Source: Saccoglossus kowalevskii
Taxonomy: Eukaryota; Hemichordata; Enteropneusta; Harrimaniidae
Length of the DNA stretch: 28,293 nucleotides
Assembly (NCBI RefSeq): GCF_000003605.2
Contig: NW_003135336.1
Location: 397,417-425,709 of the forward strand
Direction: 5' to 3'
The notes under the pieces are model-generated. The model searched no databases, was not told where the DNA came from, and was given only the letters and a program-made list of their open reading frames with translations. The position numbers were made by a program, and so were the translations under genes. This document shows, piece after piece, positions 10,446-19,825 of this stretch. Numbering within the stretch: position 1 is the stretch's first letter; every line of letters begins with the position of its first letter.

Positions 10446-11650
10446 TAGATTTAAAGAAACAGTAAAATTACCCTGGTTTCACAGACGATGTTGTTTTATT
10501 TTCTGATTCGATTATTGGGCTACAGAGGCTATTGAATAGCTTAAGTGGATACTGTAATCTTTGGAAAATGTCTGTCAATTTTTCCAAGACTAAAGTTGTT
10601 GTTTTTAAAGGGGGAGGTAAAATTTCAAGTACTGAAAAGTGGTTTTATAATAACAAAAGACTAGATGTTGTTTCATATTATAAGTATTTGGGAGTGTTGT
10701 TTTCCTGTCGGGTAAATTGGTCCAGTGCTACTAAAATACTCGCCCAACAGGCTAAAAAGTCGTTAATGTGTTTATGCAAGCGCGTCAGTAAATTAGTCCC
10801 CTTGCCCTATGAATATTTCTTTAAAATTGTTGATACTATGATTTCCCCTATTTTACGGGTCTGAAATTTGGGGTCATCATGGTTATAAAACGCTTGAACG
10901 CGTCCAGCACCTTGCGTGTAGAAAATGCACCAAATTGTGCAGTATCAGGGGAGCGTGGGCGTTACAAAATTTACCTTAGCACGGCAAAAAGATGCCTTAA
11001 ATATTGGGCCAAGTTACTGAGTATGCCAGTACATAGGTATCCCAGGAAATGTTATGTTATGTTACTTCATCTAGATACGTCCCAGACAAGATACAAACCA
11101 AATTGTTTCTAGACTAAAATATCGATTATACTTAGATTGGCAAGGAGATGTCACAACTTTGGACAAACTTAATAATTATTGTAATTTTAAAACACAGCTT
11201 GAGCCCGAGCGTTATTTGTTTGCTATTTCTATTCCCTATCATAGGTTTATGTTATTCCGTTTTCCTTGTTCTTCTCATTGTCTTAGGATAACAACCGACA
11301 GGAGAAATCATATCCCAAGAGAGGAACGCCTTTGCCCACTTTGTGAAAACGTAGAAATTGAAGATGAATTACACTTTTTGTTGATTTGTTCCTTCTTTGA
11401 TGAATTTAGGAAAACATACATCCCTAGATATTATTTTACCCCGCCCTCATATGAGAAGTTATTAACGTTGTTATTGACTGAAGACAGAAATAAATTGAAA
11501 TCTCTTGCAGCCTTCCTTTTTCATTCCCTTAAATTACGTTATGAAATTTATAAACACAGTGTGTGACTTTACTGTTTTTTATATTTTATTTATAGTTTAT
11601 GTATTTTGTGCCACAGGCTTTTGATTGCAATAAAGACCATTATAATTGAG
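10446..11650 (+). pseudogene. LINE, 3' segment: reverse transcriptase motif C to zinc knuckle and 3' end
   Basis: The reverse transcriptase resumes at its catalytic motif C, here FTDDVVLFSD (10478 on) where YADD is usual. It continues with MSVNFSKTKVVVFKGGG and YYKYLGVLFSCRVNW (10532-10860), the expected thumb-side order. A frame change near 10855 moves into EIWGHHGYKTLERVQHLACR; another near 10940 leads to GRYKIYLSTAKRCLKYWAKL and RYPRKCYVMLLHLD. The last block (11159-11566) ends in a zinc knuckle, CPLCENVEIEDELHFLLIC (CCHC spacing), then LKLRYEIYKHSV and a stop. The 3' untranslated tail carries AATAAA (11629-11634) and seems to end near 11650. Everything between motifs A and C, including motif B, is missing. 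Confidence 0.88.
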
Positions 11651-11821
11651 TGAACACACATGGTTTGAGCTGTGATTCTCGCAAATCATGATGTAGTTAT
11701 GGTCTTGTTTCTTTCCTCTAATTTGCCGGAGGATAGGTTTCTATGCACACTGTAGTATGTACGCAGCATCGACAAATACAAATATTTGCGTTGATACGTT
11801 TTTTTACCTTGTCACAAAGCT

Positions 11822-11849
11822 AATATATATATATATATATATATATATC
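11822..11849. repeat. (TA)n microsatellite
   Basis: About 14 uninterrupted AT units. Confidence 0.95.
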
Positions 11850-14114
11850 AGCCTTGGAAAATGAAAATGTAAGAATCAACAGAGGCTGATACTTCATAGG
11901 GTAAGGGGGGGGGGTACTCTGACAGTTAAAAATACTGGAAAGAAGGGTGGCGATCAGAAACGATATTGTTCATAACATTTTTATTGAAAGCCACAGGTGT
12001 CATTTTGAAGTTTTTTGGGGTAACGATCAGGCTGGGGTTCGTTTTTGAAGAATTATTCAAATCTACAAATCTACCCCCCCCCAAAAGAGAAGTTTCTGGA
12101 ATAACATTTAGTATGCCATACAAAGTAAACCTAAGGTTTTCCCACCTTAAGTCCAATTGTGTTGATGTTCATTCCCTAAAATCCACACTGTATTGAAGAG
12201 TGGTTGGCTTATAATCAGGCAAACACAGCAATGAACTTTATATGTTTCATTTTCAGGGGGCAGGTCAAGTTAGTTATTAAAATAAAAAGAAATATTACAA
12301 AACATGCCATGACATGAAATTCAATGAATTCCATAATATATCTACATTACTAAAACACGCGATATATCAAGCTCACTCACTTCCGCAGTGGTGAAACCAT
12401 CCATTATCATCTGCTAGCATAATCAGGCATCTGAATAGTTTAAAATAGCTATACGTTTTCTTCTGTTATTTATATCGTATATCACCCACAATCAGGTTGC
12501 AGCACTGAGAGTTAGCTTCCACTTAATATGAATTCCTTAATATTACTTGTAGTTGGGTAGTAAAGCATCACTGCATAATTATGCAATCTGCCTAACAAAG
12601 TATTAGCTGGCGTTTCTGTGCCACCCAACACACAACTTATTAGGTATTCATTTGGGAAGATTAACGACTTTGCAAATACCTGTATTGGCTTTCTAGTTTA
12701 GTTTAGTTTATCGACTTTTCGTTATGAAAGGAACGTAGTGTGTAGTAACCAGAGTAACCATGCAATCAGCCAATAATGGCTGCAACTGTTGGCTCCATCA
12801 CGTGATTATCAGAGGCTCAAGGCGGCGCCAGCTAGATTCGAAAGTCAACCGTTTAGTCAAAACCCAAGCAGTTAGCCAATTCGTTAGCAAGCTTTGCTGT
12901 AACATCCTGATAAATAAAGTTTGAAGACTTGCTATTTGCCTAGGGGACCTTGCGCAGAAGTGACAGTAGGGTATTTAGTAAGCTTGACTTGTGCACTATA
13001 GCTGTAGCAAGTTTGATGAATGTGGGTCCCTGCACAGGGTAACGGGGCAGTCGTTGTTGAAGATGACCCCCTAGCGTGCATGTGGTGTTCCAATGGGACA
13101 TAATCGTAATTATTAAGTTCATCCTCGTTTATTTATTTGCGTTTTTTTAAAAAACAAATGATATATTTGTATTGCATTTGACCAAGAATAAAATAAATCA
13201 TGAATGATTTATGAATCTAGAAATTCCAATAATATCTGCAAATGTGTTATTGTCATTTGAATTGTTTGTCAAATGTTGTCATCCTCAACTTTCAACCTAT
13301 TTTTCGTGTGTCAAATTTTCTTTTCTAGTCACCCCACAGAACCTGCATGTAAATTTCAAATTATTTTTTTCGCAAACTTTCCAGCCACCCTCTATGATTT
13401 CAAATGGGCTACCCTTTATAATTATTACATGATAGTACACTTGGTTGAAATGCTGTATTAAGTAGACTCAGTACAATACTTTATAAAGCTAATTTCTACT
13501 CAGCGTCACTCTGTGTCTGCTGCTTGGTCATGTTCACCGTCTGTGGGTATATATATATAGAGAGATTGTCATTATTATACCTTGCTTGCACCACATTCTT
13601 TTGTGAAAAATGAGACATTACTTTTTACGACTTCAAGGTTCTCATCTGTGTCCTATATTACTTAAATCAAATTAGGGCCTTTTGTTTTGAAACCATATGT
13701 TTAATATGGGGGAATTTGAATGTTTGTATCGTGGGATTGGTTGTAAATCTTTGAAATGAAGCATGTACGTAGCCAGTGTAAATGAAGAGCACTGTGGTTT
13801 AGAATGCAGTAATTCTCCCACGTGTTCTTACCATAATGGTGTTTCTGATTTGTTTGAGGACCATATGATGTATTTGAAGATCTCTAGTATTGAAGTATAA
13901 AGATCATCACTATGGATTTATAAAGATCATCTGGGCTTTAGAAATCTGGGACAAATTCACTGTTATATTTGTGTAATATGCACAGCCAATAAGTTTGTAA
14001 AATGTGTATTACTGGCGTCAGCAAGTGACAACTTTAAACTCTGGACACATATGAAAAAAGGAGTATTGGAACAGTGTGTTAGGAGATGCTGCTTTCCAAC
14101 CTGAAATAAGAAGT

Positions 14115-14140
14115 AAAAACAAAACAAAACAAAACAAAAC
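14115..14140 (+). repeat. (AAAAC)n microsatellite
   Basis: Five AAAAC units, possibly derived from the poly-A tail of an older retroposon. Confidence 0.9.
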
Positions 14141-15513
14141 ATTTTAATGTCATGTATAAGAAAAAAAATCTAGAATATTAAAATATGTTAATAACCAGGT
14201 TAAACAGCACATGTATTGATAGTAAGAAACAGAAATAGACCATACTATAAACTGCAGAAAAAATGTGGAGGAAATAACTGTTCAGTACATCATGAGCTTG
14301 AAGGTCAATATATGTACATGTATTGTAAATGAATATGGCGCAGCTGACCATCGGCATCATGTCAAATTCAATAGTTGATAATGGTAATAGTTTTGGAGTG
14401 TGACCATGATAATTTAAATCAATTTTTCACCATACACGGAACAATTAAAATTTAGAATATAATGACCAATAACCCAGACCTTCCAAGTGTAACATGTAAC
14501 TTCAGGGTTGTTGTCACCGCCGTCATATTGGAAAATTACTGATTTACGGTGACATGCAAAAACCAACGAAACACAACTTGGTTTGTTTGAGCATAGAGAT
14601 CAATGTCAGCATCTGTCTATTTAAACACTAAATAAAATAACTGCAGATTGTTTAAAACAAAATGTGGCTGCATACGTCCGCAGGGTAATGTTTAAAATAC
14701 ACCAGAATCGCAATCTGTAAGCCACAGCTCAAATCACATAAAATATCAATTACGATCAAATAAACCACATGATGCTAGCAGACAACCTGAAAAACAACAA
14801 TGTACCTATTTTATATTTTCAGTGCCTTTCAAAATAGGCAAAATTACATAGTACAGTTTTCACAAAGCAGGAGTGAAAAGTAAATACCTATCACACTCAT
14901 GCAAATAGGGGCGCTATTCGTTTTTAAATGAAACAGCTTATTTTTATGCAAATTATACAGGCAGGCCCAAGACGCTATTATTGGACACATTACTTAGACG
15001 CTAATAAGGACGTTTAGTTCATAGGTTGAACTTGTAACTTTAACTTGTGACGCGATGTTCAAGTTCTACCATGAAGTCTGATCAAAATGTTACTTTAGTA
15101 TCAGGTTCAACCCGAGCTTTTAAAGAAATTTGGGATCTTCGCTCTACTCCAAAAGCAATTTGCTTCAAACGTTAAACCCAAAGGTCACACTGTTCCTTAA
15201 TTATGGCACCAGTTACATTGACCTTGACAGGTCAAATTAAGTTCAAATTGCTATATATGCTCCGAATGTGAAAATTGAAGTATAAAAGTACACGTAAGGT
15301 CATGTAGAATCTGGATATAGCTGAAATAAAATAACAAACATTGAATAAATCCAAATATGGCTTATTGACAAAGAAATAAAACAGAAACATGAGTACATTC
15401 TATTGGGTAAATTGCATAACATAAATAAATTATGGAATGCATGTAATACTTGTAAGCATAACTACAAATTACAATTAGCATATCCTGGTTTATGGTAGTT
15501 TGCTACCATTTAA

Positions 15514-16396
15514 GGTAGAGATGCAGGTTCGTGGGCACTTGGGAATGATTTTTTTTTTGCTTGTTATTATCCAAACAGTGTTGTTAGACTGTTAAAATTT
15601 TGTAGAATTGTGACTAGTGGAACATACTCAAAAAACGATTTTAAAATATAGATAACAGGTGCAAAGATTCTCTCTTTTGAATGCTTAGCAAGATTTAGCA
15701 AGGCTGTACATAAATAATAAAAAAGAAACATGGTGAAAAAAAGAAATGACGGAATCTCGATATTATGCACTTTATTTAACTTTTAAACAAACGATAATAC
15801 ATTTAAATTTGAAACTATTACAGCCATTTTAATTATGAGCATTAGCAAACTTCTTACTGAGTGAATTGTTATGCAAATTAGCAATTATCTCAGCTTCGTT
15901 TTAGTGCACATCCCAGAACTTTAAAAAAAATAGCTCCTACACGCTTTGCCTTTTTGTTTTGAAATTTTCACAAATTATTGACAATGTGTTTATCTTCAAA
16001 ACGCCGTCGGGGCATTGTTTTTGGTTGAACAGTGTTACAACAATCATACAGACAACTAGCCTGGGTGTTAATTTATGCATAAACTTGAAGTAGTGAAATT
16101 TGAGCTGCTGCCCTGCAAAATTGACAACTGGTAGACATTTTTAAAGACGGCAATTTCTTCATTGTAAACAGGTGTACCCATTTTGACAGGAAACAGAAGA
16201 ATAGTTTAGATCTATTTTTTTAATCACTTTTGACCAAAAAAGCACATTTGTGTGCATATTTCAAACTACAGTGTACATAATTTTAAAATTCATACAATAA
16301 GCTTTCTGAAAATATATAGTTTTGTGGACACGGAAGGTCATCTTGGTTTCCTAATTAACTAATTAAAATACATGTCAGGTAAACTGCACCTCTACC
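15514..16396. mobile_element. TTAA-target element, copy 2 (complete, 883 bp)
   Basis: This copy starts GGTAGAGATGCAGG and ends CTGCACCTCTACC, flanked by TTAA at 15510-15513 and 16397-16400. It is collinear with copy 1 over its full length, apart from small indels and the inner transposon that copy 1 acquired; it shows the empty target site near 16345. It carries an ATGCAAATT octamer motif near 15871, shared with the other copies. It has no coding capacity: the one open frame (15567-15770, minus) is matched in copy 1 only because the DNA is duplicated. Confidence 0.93.
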
Positions 16397-16400
16397 TTAA

Positions 16401-16564
16401 ATCAGAATAATTATGAAAAAAAATACTCTGATGAAATCCCCCCCAGTAATGGTAGCTAAATAACTTAATAACAGGTTTTGCATTTTACAGATATCAGGTT
16501 TGTGATACTTGACCAAAACGTTTAATTAATTTTAAATTTCTGTAGGGATCACATTAATTTATTT
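16401..16564. other. Short AT-rich gap
   Basis: Nothing recognised between the TTAA element and the Harbinger remnant. It may contain the 3' end of the latter. Confidence 0.4.
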
Positions 16565-17275
16565 TAATTTTTGAACAGACTGGCAGTTGGTAAAAAGAGC
16601 CCATACTAAGTAGTAGTTTGTCACTGGCGCAACAAAACTTTCAATTTGCAACGGAAATCAAGAAAAGCCCACTGTGTTGTATTTTTTCCAAACCCATTCA
16701 ACACACTGTCTAGATTACGACGTCATTGTATTGAGCTCTTGTTGTTGTTGCGTGAGTCTGGCAAACCCTAAATGAACAGAGTAACTGGCGTCTCAAGGGA
16801 TATGCTGGATCCCCATACAAAGCATAGTTACGTATAGAGGTATGTTCTGAAGTTGTTGTAGGATGCTAGATTCTCGCAACACGTGTGAATCATGTCGACG
16901 TCCTTCAATAGGGCCAAACATGTTTTCTATTATACCAAAAAAAATGATAGATTGAAATTTGATGCCATGGCATCTTTTATACCCTGAAAAGCTATTTCGT
17001 TGAACATGTAAGGGCGTACAGACTGGATGTAATATGCCATTAATAAATCCAAACACATTGTTTAAGGGGCATTTTGCATGAATAGCATCAGCATATCTAC
17101 CCAAGTAGGCCTTTTGCATGAAGCGTACATTCATTATACGTAGCAAGTGACCAAGGTTATCGTACACATGATTTAATGTAGCTTTGATGAGAACACTCAG
17201 TTCGCTTTCAGATCTACCAAAAGTATACTGTATATCAGACAATCGGTTAGGGTAGGTTAACCTCCTTAATAACAT
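16565..17275 (-). pseudogene. PIF/Harbinger (HARBI1-like) transposase remnant
   Basis: The main open stretch (17275-16793) reads as a DDE transposase of the DDE_Tnp_4 type. LLRRLTYPNRLSD is the usual start of the conserved region. VFGFINGILHPVC corresponds to the first catalytic block, but the expected Asp is Asn. YKRCHGIKFQSI and GPIEGRRHDSHVL are highly typical. A frame change near 16815 leads to YGDPAYPLRRQLL, which holds the next catalytic Asp. Weaker remnants of the C-terminal part, up to about 16565, are in mixed frames with stops. HARBI1-like proteins cut and rejoin Harbinger transposons in the nucleus. The Asp-to-Asn change, the frame breaks and the missing N-terminus show it is inactive. 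No terminal repeats were found, so the element limits are open. Confidence 0.85.
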
Positions 17276-17436
17276 ACATAGACATTAATTAATACCCTTT
17301 GTTTGACTGCTATTTTCACCCACCACTTTTTCTGGTATACCAAGATATGTATAACGATTATACAAAAACGAAACATTTTCCTACACTTGTCATCACTATA
17401 ATCATCAAGGCAAAATACTACCTCTCGCCTATCGTT

Positions 17437-17626
17437 CTATTTGTTTCTCGTAAGGAATTCCAAAAACATTTTCCGCTCATTAGATTGCTCTGCATCTCTC
17501 TTTTCCTGTAGTTCCAGTCGTTTACGCTCCAGTTCCAGCTTCTCTTTACGCAGGTTTAATTCTCTATCTTTAATTTGGAGACTCTTATATTAGGAGTCAC
17601 ACATTTCATTTCAAGTTCTACATCAC
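17437..17626 (-). pseudogene. Coiled-coil C-terminal exon of a probable Harbinger Myb-like partner protein
   Basis: A splice-acceptor-like TTTTCAG precedes the exon at 17628-17627. The reading begins DVELEMKCVTPNIRVSK, shifts frame near 17570, then continues KDRELNLRKEKLELERKRLE and LQEKRDAEQSNERKMFLEFL to a stop at 17437-17439. This is a strongly charged coiled coil. PIF/Harbinger elements carry a second gene for a Myb/SANT protein that brings the transposase to DNA, and such proteins often end in a Lys/Glu/Leu helix of this kind. The same strand and the 160-bp spacing from the transposase remnant support the pairing. The Myb domain itself is not visible upstream, so the assignment is inference; any coiled-coil exon could look similar. 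Confidence 0.55.
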
Positions 17627-17628
17627 CT

Positions 17629-18250
17629 GAAAATATATTAGAAAAAATATTAAAAATAGAAATAAATATCAAAAAATCAGTTGCATTGAAATACTTCTGG
17701 AAGCACTAATTTTAAACATGGCCTGGACAGCCCACTGTATTTCAAGCAAAAAACCATGCAAACTTTCAATAGAATACAGATAATTTACAATTTCCCATTT
17801 TACCATATTTTCCAGTGATTCAATGTGTCACACGTGGGTTGCTTACTATCCACTACAAGTAATATTTGCCATAGTCTAGCACAGAACAGAATTGTTCGTT
17901 TCAATTGCTCTCACCTTGAGCACATAGCCCCTTACTTTGCTTGACGGGTCTTTAGCCAAGTATACACGTGATTTATATGACTCAAAGTATTCAAGCTGTA
18001 AAAGCACAAGCCGGCCAAATATACTTAAAGCTGGGTAACCATGGCAACGCAATGTAGTAGTTTATACTGCTGCCATGGATAGCCTTGGTACATATTCTGT
18101 ATTCATGATTTGTTCTTATTGTGTTTTTACTTTTAAGTAGTATTCTAGGTGCTGAGCAGATGTTCGCTTGTAGTTTGTAAAATTTCACTCATTGTTAACA
18201 AGTGCTTCTTCAAATAACATTATTATTATTTGCGTACTGCTGATATATAG
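17629..18250. other. Intergenic stretch, nothing recognised
   Basis: AT-rich DNA between the Harbinger remnant and the 3' end of the minus-strand host gene. Poly-A signals for that gene should lie here on the minus strand, but I could not choose one. Confidence 0.4.
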
Positions 18251-18442
18251 TCAAACTAATGTGGGATTAATCTCGCATCTATCTGTCATTGATAGTATGA
18301 CATATGTTCCGTCATGAATCGTGTACCACCAAGTATTGCCGAAGAACGGAATGTGACGTTACTACTCTGAATTGTGCCACGTGGTCCCGAAAATACCTGT
18401 CCCGACACCACTGTATCACCCTCGTCGAGATTGTAGTATTTT
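18251..18442 (-). CDS. Host gene, last exon found: end of a fibrinogen-like domain
   Basis: The acceptor TTCTTCACAG precedes position 18442. The previous exon ends with two bases (GG), and joined to the first base here gives Gly, so the reading is NLNG-KYYNLDEGD, a natural continuation of the NLNG-x-Y block of fibrinogen-related domains. In that frame the exon ends at a TGA at 18286-18288 after HMSYYQ. However, the shifted frame reads FGNTWWYTIHDGTYVILSMT and on to a stop at 18251-18253. This looks much more like the conserved W-x-x-x-x-G-x-Y-x-x-L end of the domain. A frameshift inside this exon, or an extra short intron, would explain it. Either the protein is prematurely ended or the gene is degraded. 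Domain identity is moderately supported, the exact end is not. Confidence 0.55.
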
Positions 18443-18763
18443 CTGTGAAGAAAAAAAATGTCACAGAAAGGTATTAGAATACGGATAGCATAGTTGGGGA
18501 ACATTAAGTGAATTTTGGTTTACATTGTCCTTCTTCGAAAACTAAAATATTGTAAAACTAAAGGACTGTAAAATATACACTATGTATTCATATTTATATT
18601 TTGAAATACACACCATGTGTTTATATTTCTTGTAAGTGACCGACATGCCCAAGTATTCATATTCACTAGGTTACTAGGTGTAATAAATCTAAATATAAGT
18701 TAGAGAACTTCGTCTGGAAATTCAGGTTAAATACATGACCATATATTCTACTAGTGGGGTTAC

Positions 18764-18986
18764 CCATTTAAGTTTGTATAAGCACAGTCAGAACCAGGTG
18801 ACGATATAAACCACCATCCACCACAATAATTCGATGCACACGTCGGTGCCCCTGGGTCCAGATATGTCGAAAAATCCTCCGAAACATGGGAAACAAACGG
18901 ATCGTCTATCGAGTCGTCGTCAATAGTGATATCGCTGTCTACTTTTACAAAAGGATTGTTGAGATAAAAGTTATTGCTAATATCTT
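18764..18986 (-). CDS. Host gene exon: partial fibrinogen-related (FReD-like) domain
   Basis: Acceptor TTTCCGTAG before 18986, donor GG|GTAACC at 18763. The previous exon's last base G plus AA gives Glu, so the phase fits (1 in, 2 out). The translation has DISNNFYLNNPFVKV, an acidic stretch SDITIDDDSIDD, then FSTYLDPGAPTCASNYCGGW followed by WF and SDCAYTNLNG. The FST-x-D, C-A-x-x-Y-x-G-G-W-W and C-x-x-x-N-L-N-G blocks are the calcium-binding and ligand-pocket side of fibrinogen-related domains (ficolins, tachylectins, FREPs), which bind sugars or acetyl groups outside the cell. The first half of the roughly 220-residue domain is not present, so this is a partial or divergent member. Four Cys are visible where the family normally has one pair in this part. 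Confidence 0.62.
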
Positions 18987-19287
18987 CTACGGAAAATTAG
19001 CTATTTCCCAGCCATAGTTCCCCTTCCAGTGAACTGAATCCTACGGCATACGCGTGTAGTGTGTATGTAGAAGAGTGATTAAAGGAGCGTATACTGCCGT
19101 ACAATGATTCATGGTGAAAACATCAATTGTATCGCATATTAAATGTTACAATCATGTAGTGTTGTGTTATTGAAAATGATTTTTCCTGATTATTATATTC
19201 TCCAAACCACAACCGTCAATCTCCAAGTCTGTTAACTTATAGTAGTCTATATTTGTTGATAAATCGTTATTGAGAAACTTCTCGTAC

Positions 19288-19483
19288 CTGGACATATACT
19301 ACCAGCTGGAATACAGAGTGTTGTTCGTTTATTCTCACCAACACAGTTAGACCCAGCGCCCTCTACTGTCGGATTTGAGCACTGTCTATTTTTTTTCCCG
19401 CGTCGCCACACACTACGATGCAGGAGTGCCTGGTGGCAGTACGCATCCCGTCCAGCCAGTCCATTCTGTTCAACCACCGTCCC
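19288..19483 (-). pseudogene. Host gene exon: broken thrombospondin type 1 repeat
   Basis: Acceptor TTTACATAG before 19483 and donor CCAG|GTACGAG at 19287-19286; both junction phases would be 1, as usual for shuffled TSP1 exons. The expected order is all there but in three frames: DGG-stop-TEWTGWTGC at the start (TGA at 19472-19470 where Trp is expected), CIVVCGDAGKK in a second frame, and RQCSNPTVEGAGSNCVGENK with TTLC and SICP in a third. The length of 196 nt is one more than a multiple of three, and an A8 run (minus strand, 19396-19389) is a likely slippage point. TSP1 repeats bind matrix, heparin or partner receptors. As written the exon would terminate the protein. It could be skipped, because a phase 1-1 exon can drop out without changing frame. 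Confidence 0.7.
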
Positions 19484-19720
19484 CTATGTAAATAGAAGCA
19501 GAAAGACTGATATAATATATACCTTCTCTATAGTGGTAAAGCTCTGCAATATTCACCGTTGTAATTAAAGGTTTGAGCCAAAGACACTAGAGTCTTTCTT
19601 TGAACATCAACGTCCTGGAGTAAGTATAAATACCACACGTTTTTTCTAGTACTAGTCGCGAATAACTCACTGGTGTTTGTTGTCCAAGCAATACGTTGTA
19701 TCACACACGCACATACTTAC

Positions 19721-19825
19721 GATCTGAGCAGTGTTTTCCGTAAAACCCCTCCGTACAATCGCATGTGTATCCGTTGCCATGGCAATGAGATATACACAAT
19801 CCGCCGTTTTGGCATGGGTTCATGC
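19721..19825 (-). CDS. Host gene exon: EGF-like domain
   Basis: A 105-nt exon with acceptor ATTTTAG before 19825 and donor GATC|GTAAGTATG at 19720. It starts and ends in phase 1, the signature of a shufflable EGF exon. With the previous exon's last base it reads G-MNPCQNGGLC, ISHCHGNGYTC, DCTEGFYGKHC, SD. The NGG-x-C, Y-T-C-x-C and G-F-x-G-x-x-C blocks are diagnostic. The first canonical Cys is missing upstream of NPC, and an additional Cys sits in ISHC, so the disulfide pattern may be altered. EGF modules act as extracellular spacers and binding units. Intact, with no stops. Confidence 0.85.

Larger units (their letters stand above)
11651..15509. other. 3.9 kb without a recognisable gene
   Basis: AT-rich intergenic DNA. 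I see simple repeats (listed separately), a G10 run at 11905-11914 facing a C9 run at 12074-12082, and a patch at about 12740-12930 with CCAAT-like, CACGTG and AATAAAG motifs that could be an old LTR or promoter. The small open frames here, including overlapping ones on both strands at 11926-12196, show no family features and no splice context that I could support. Confidence 0.5.

Noticed and set aside
11926-12196. Overlapping 76-codon frames on both strands
   Set aside because: Bounded by G and C homopolymer runs, no splice context, no recognised family, and equally open on both strands.
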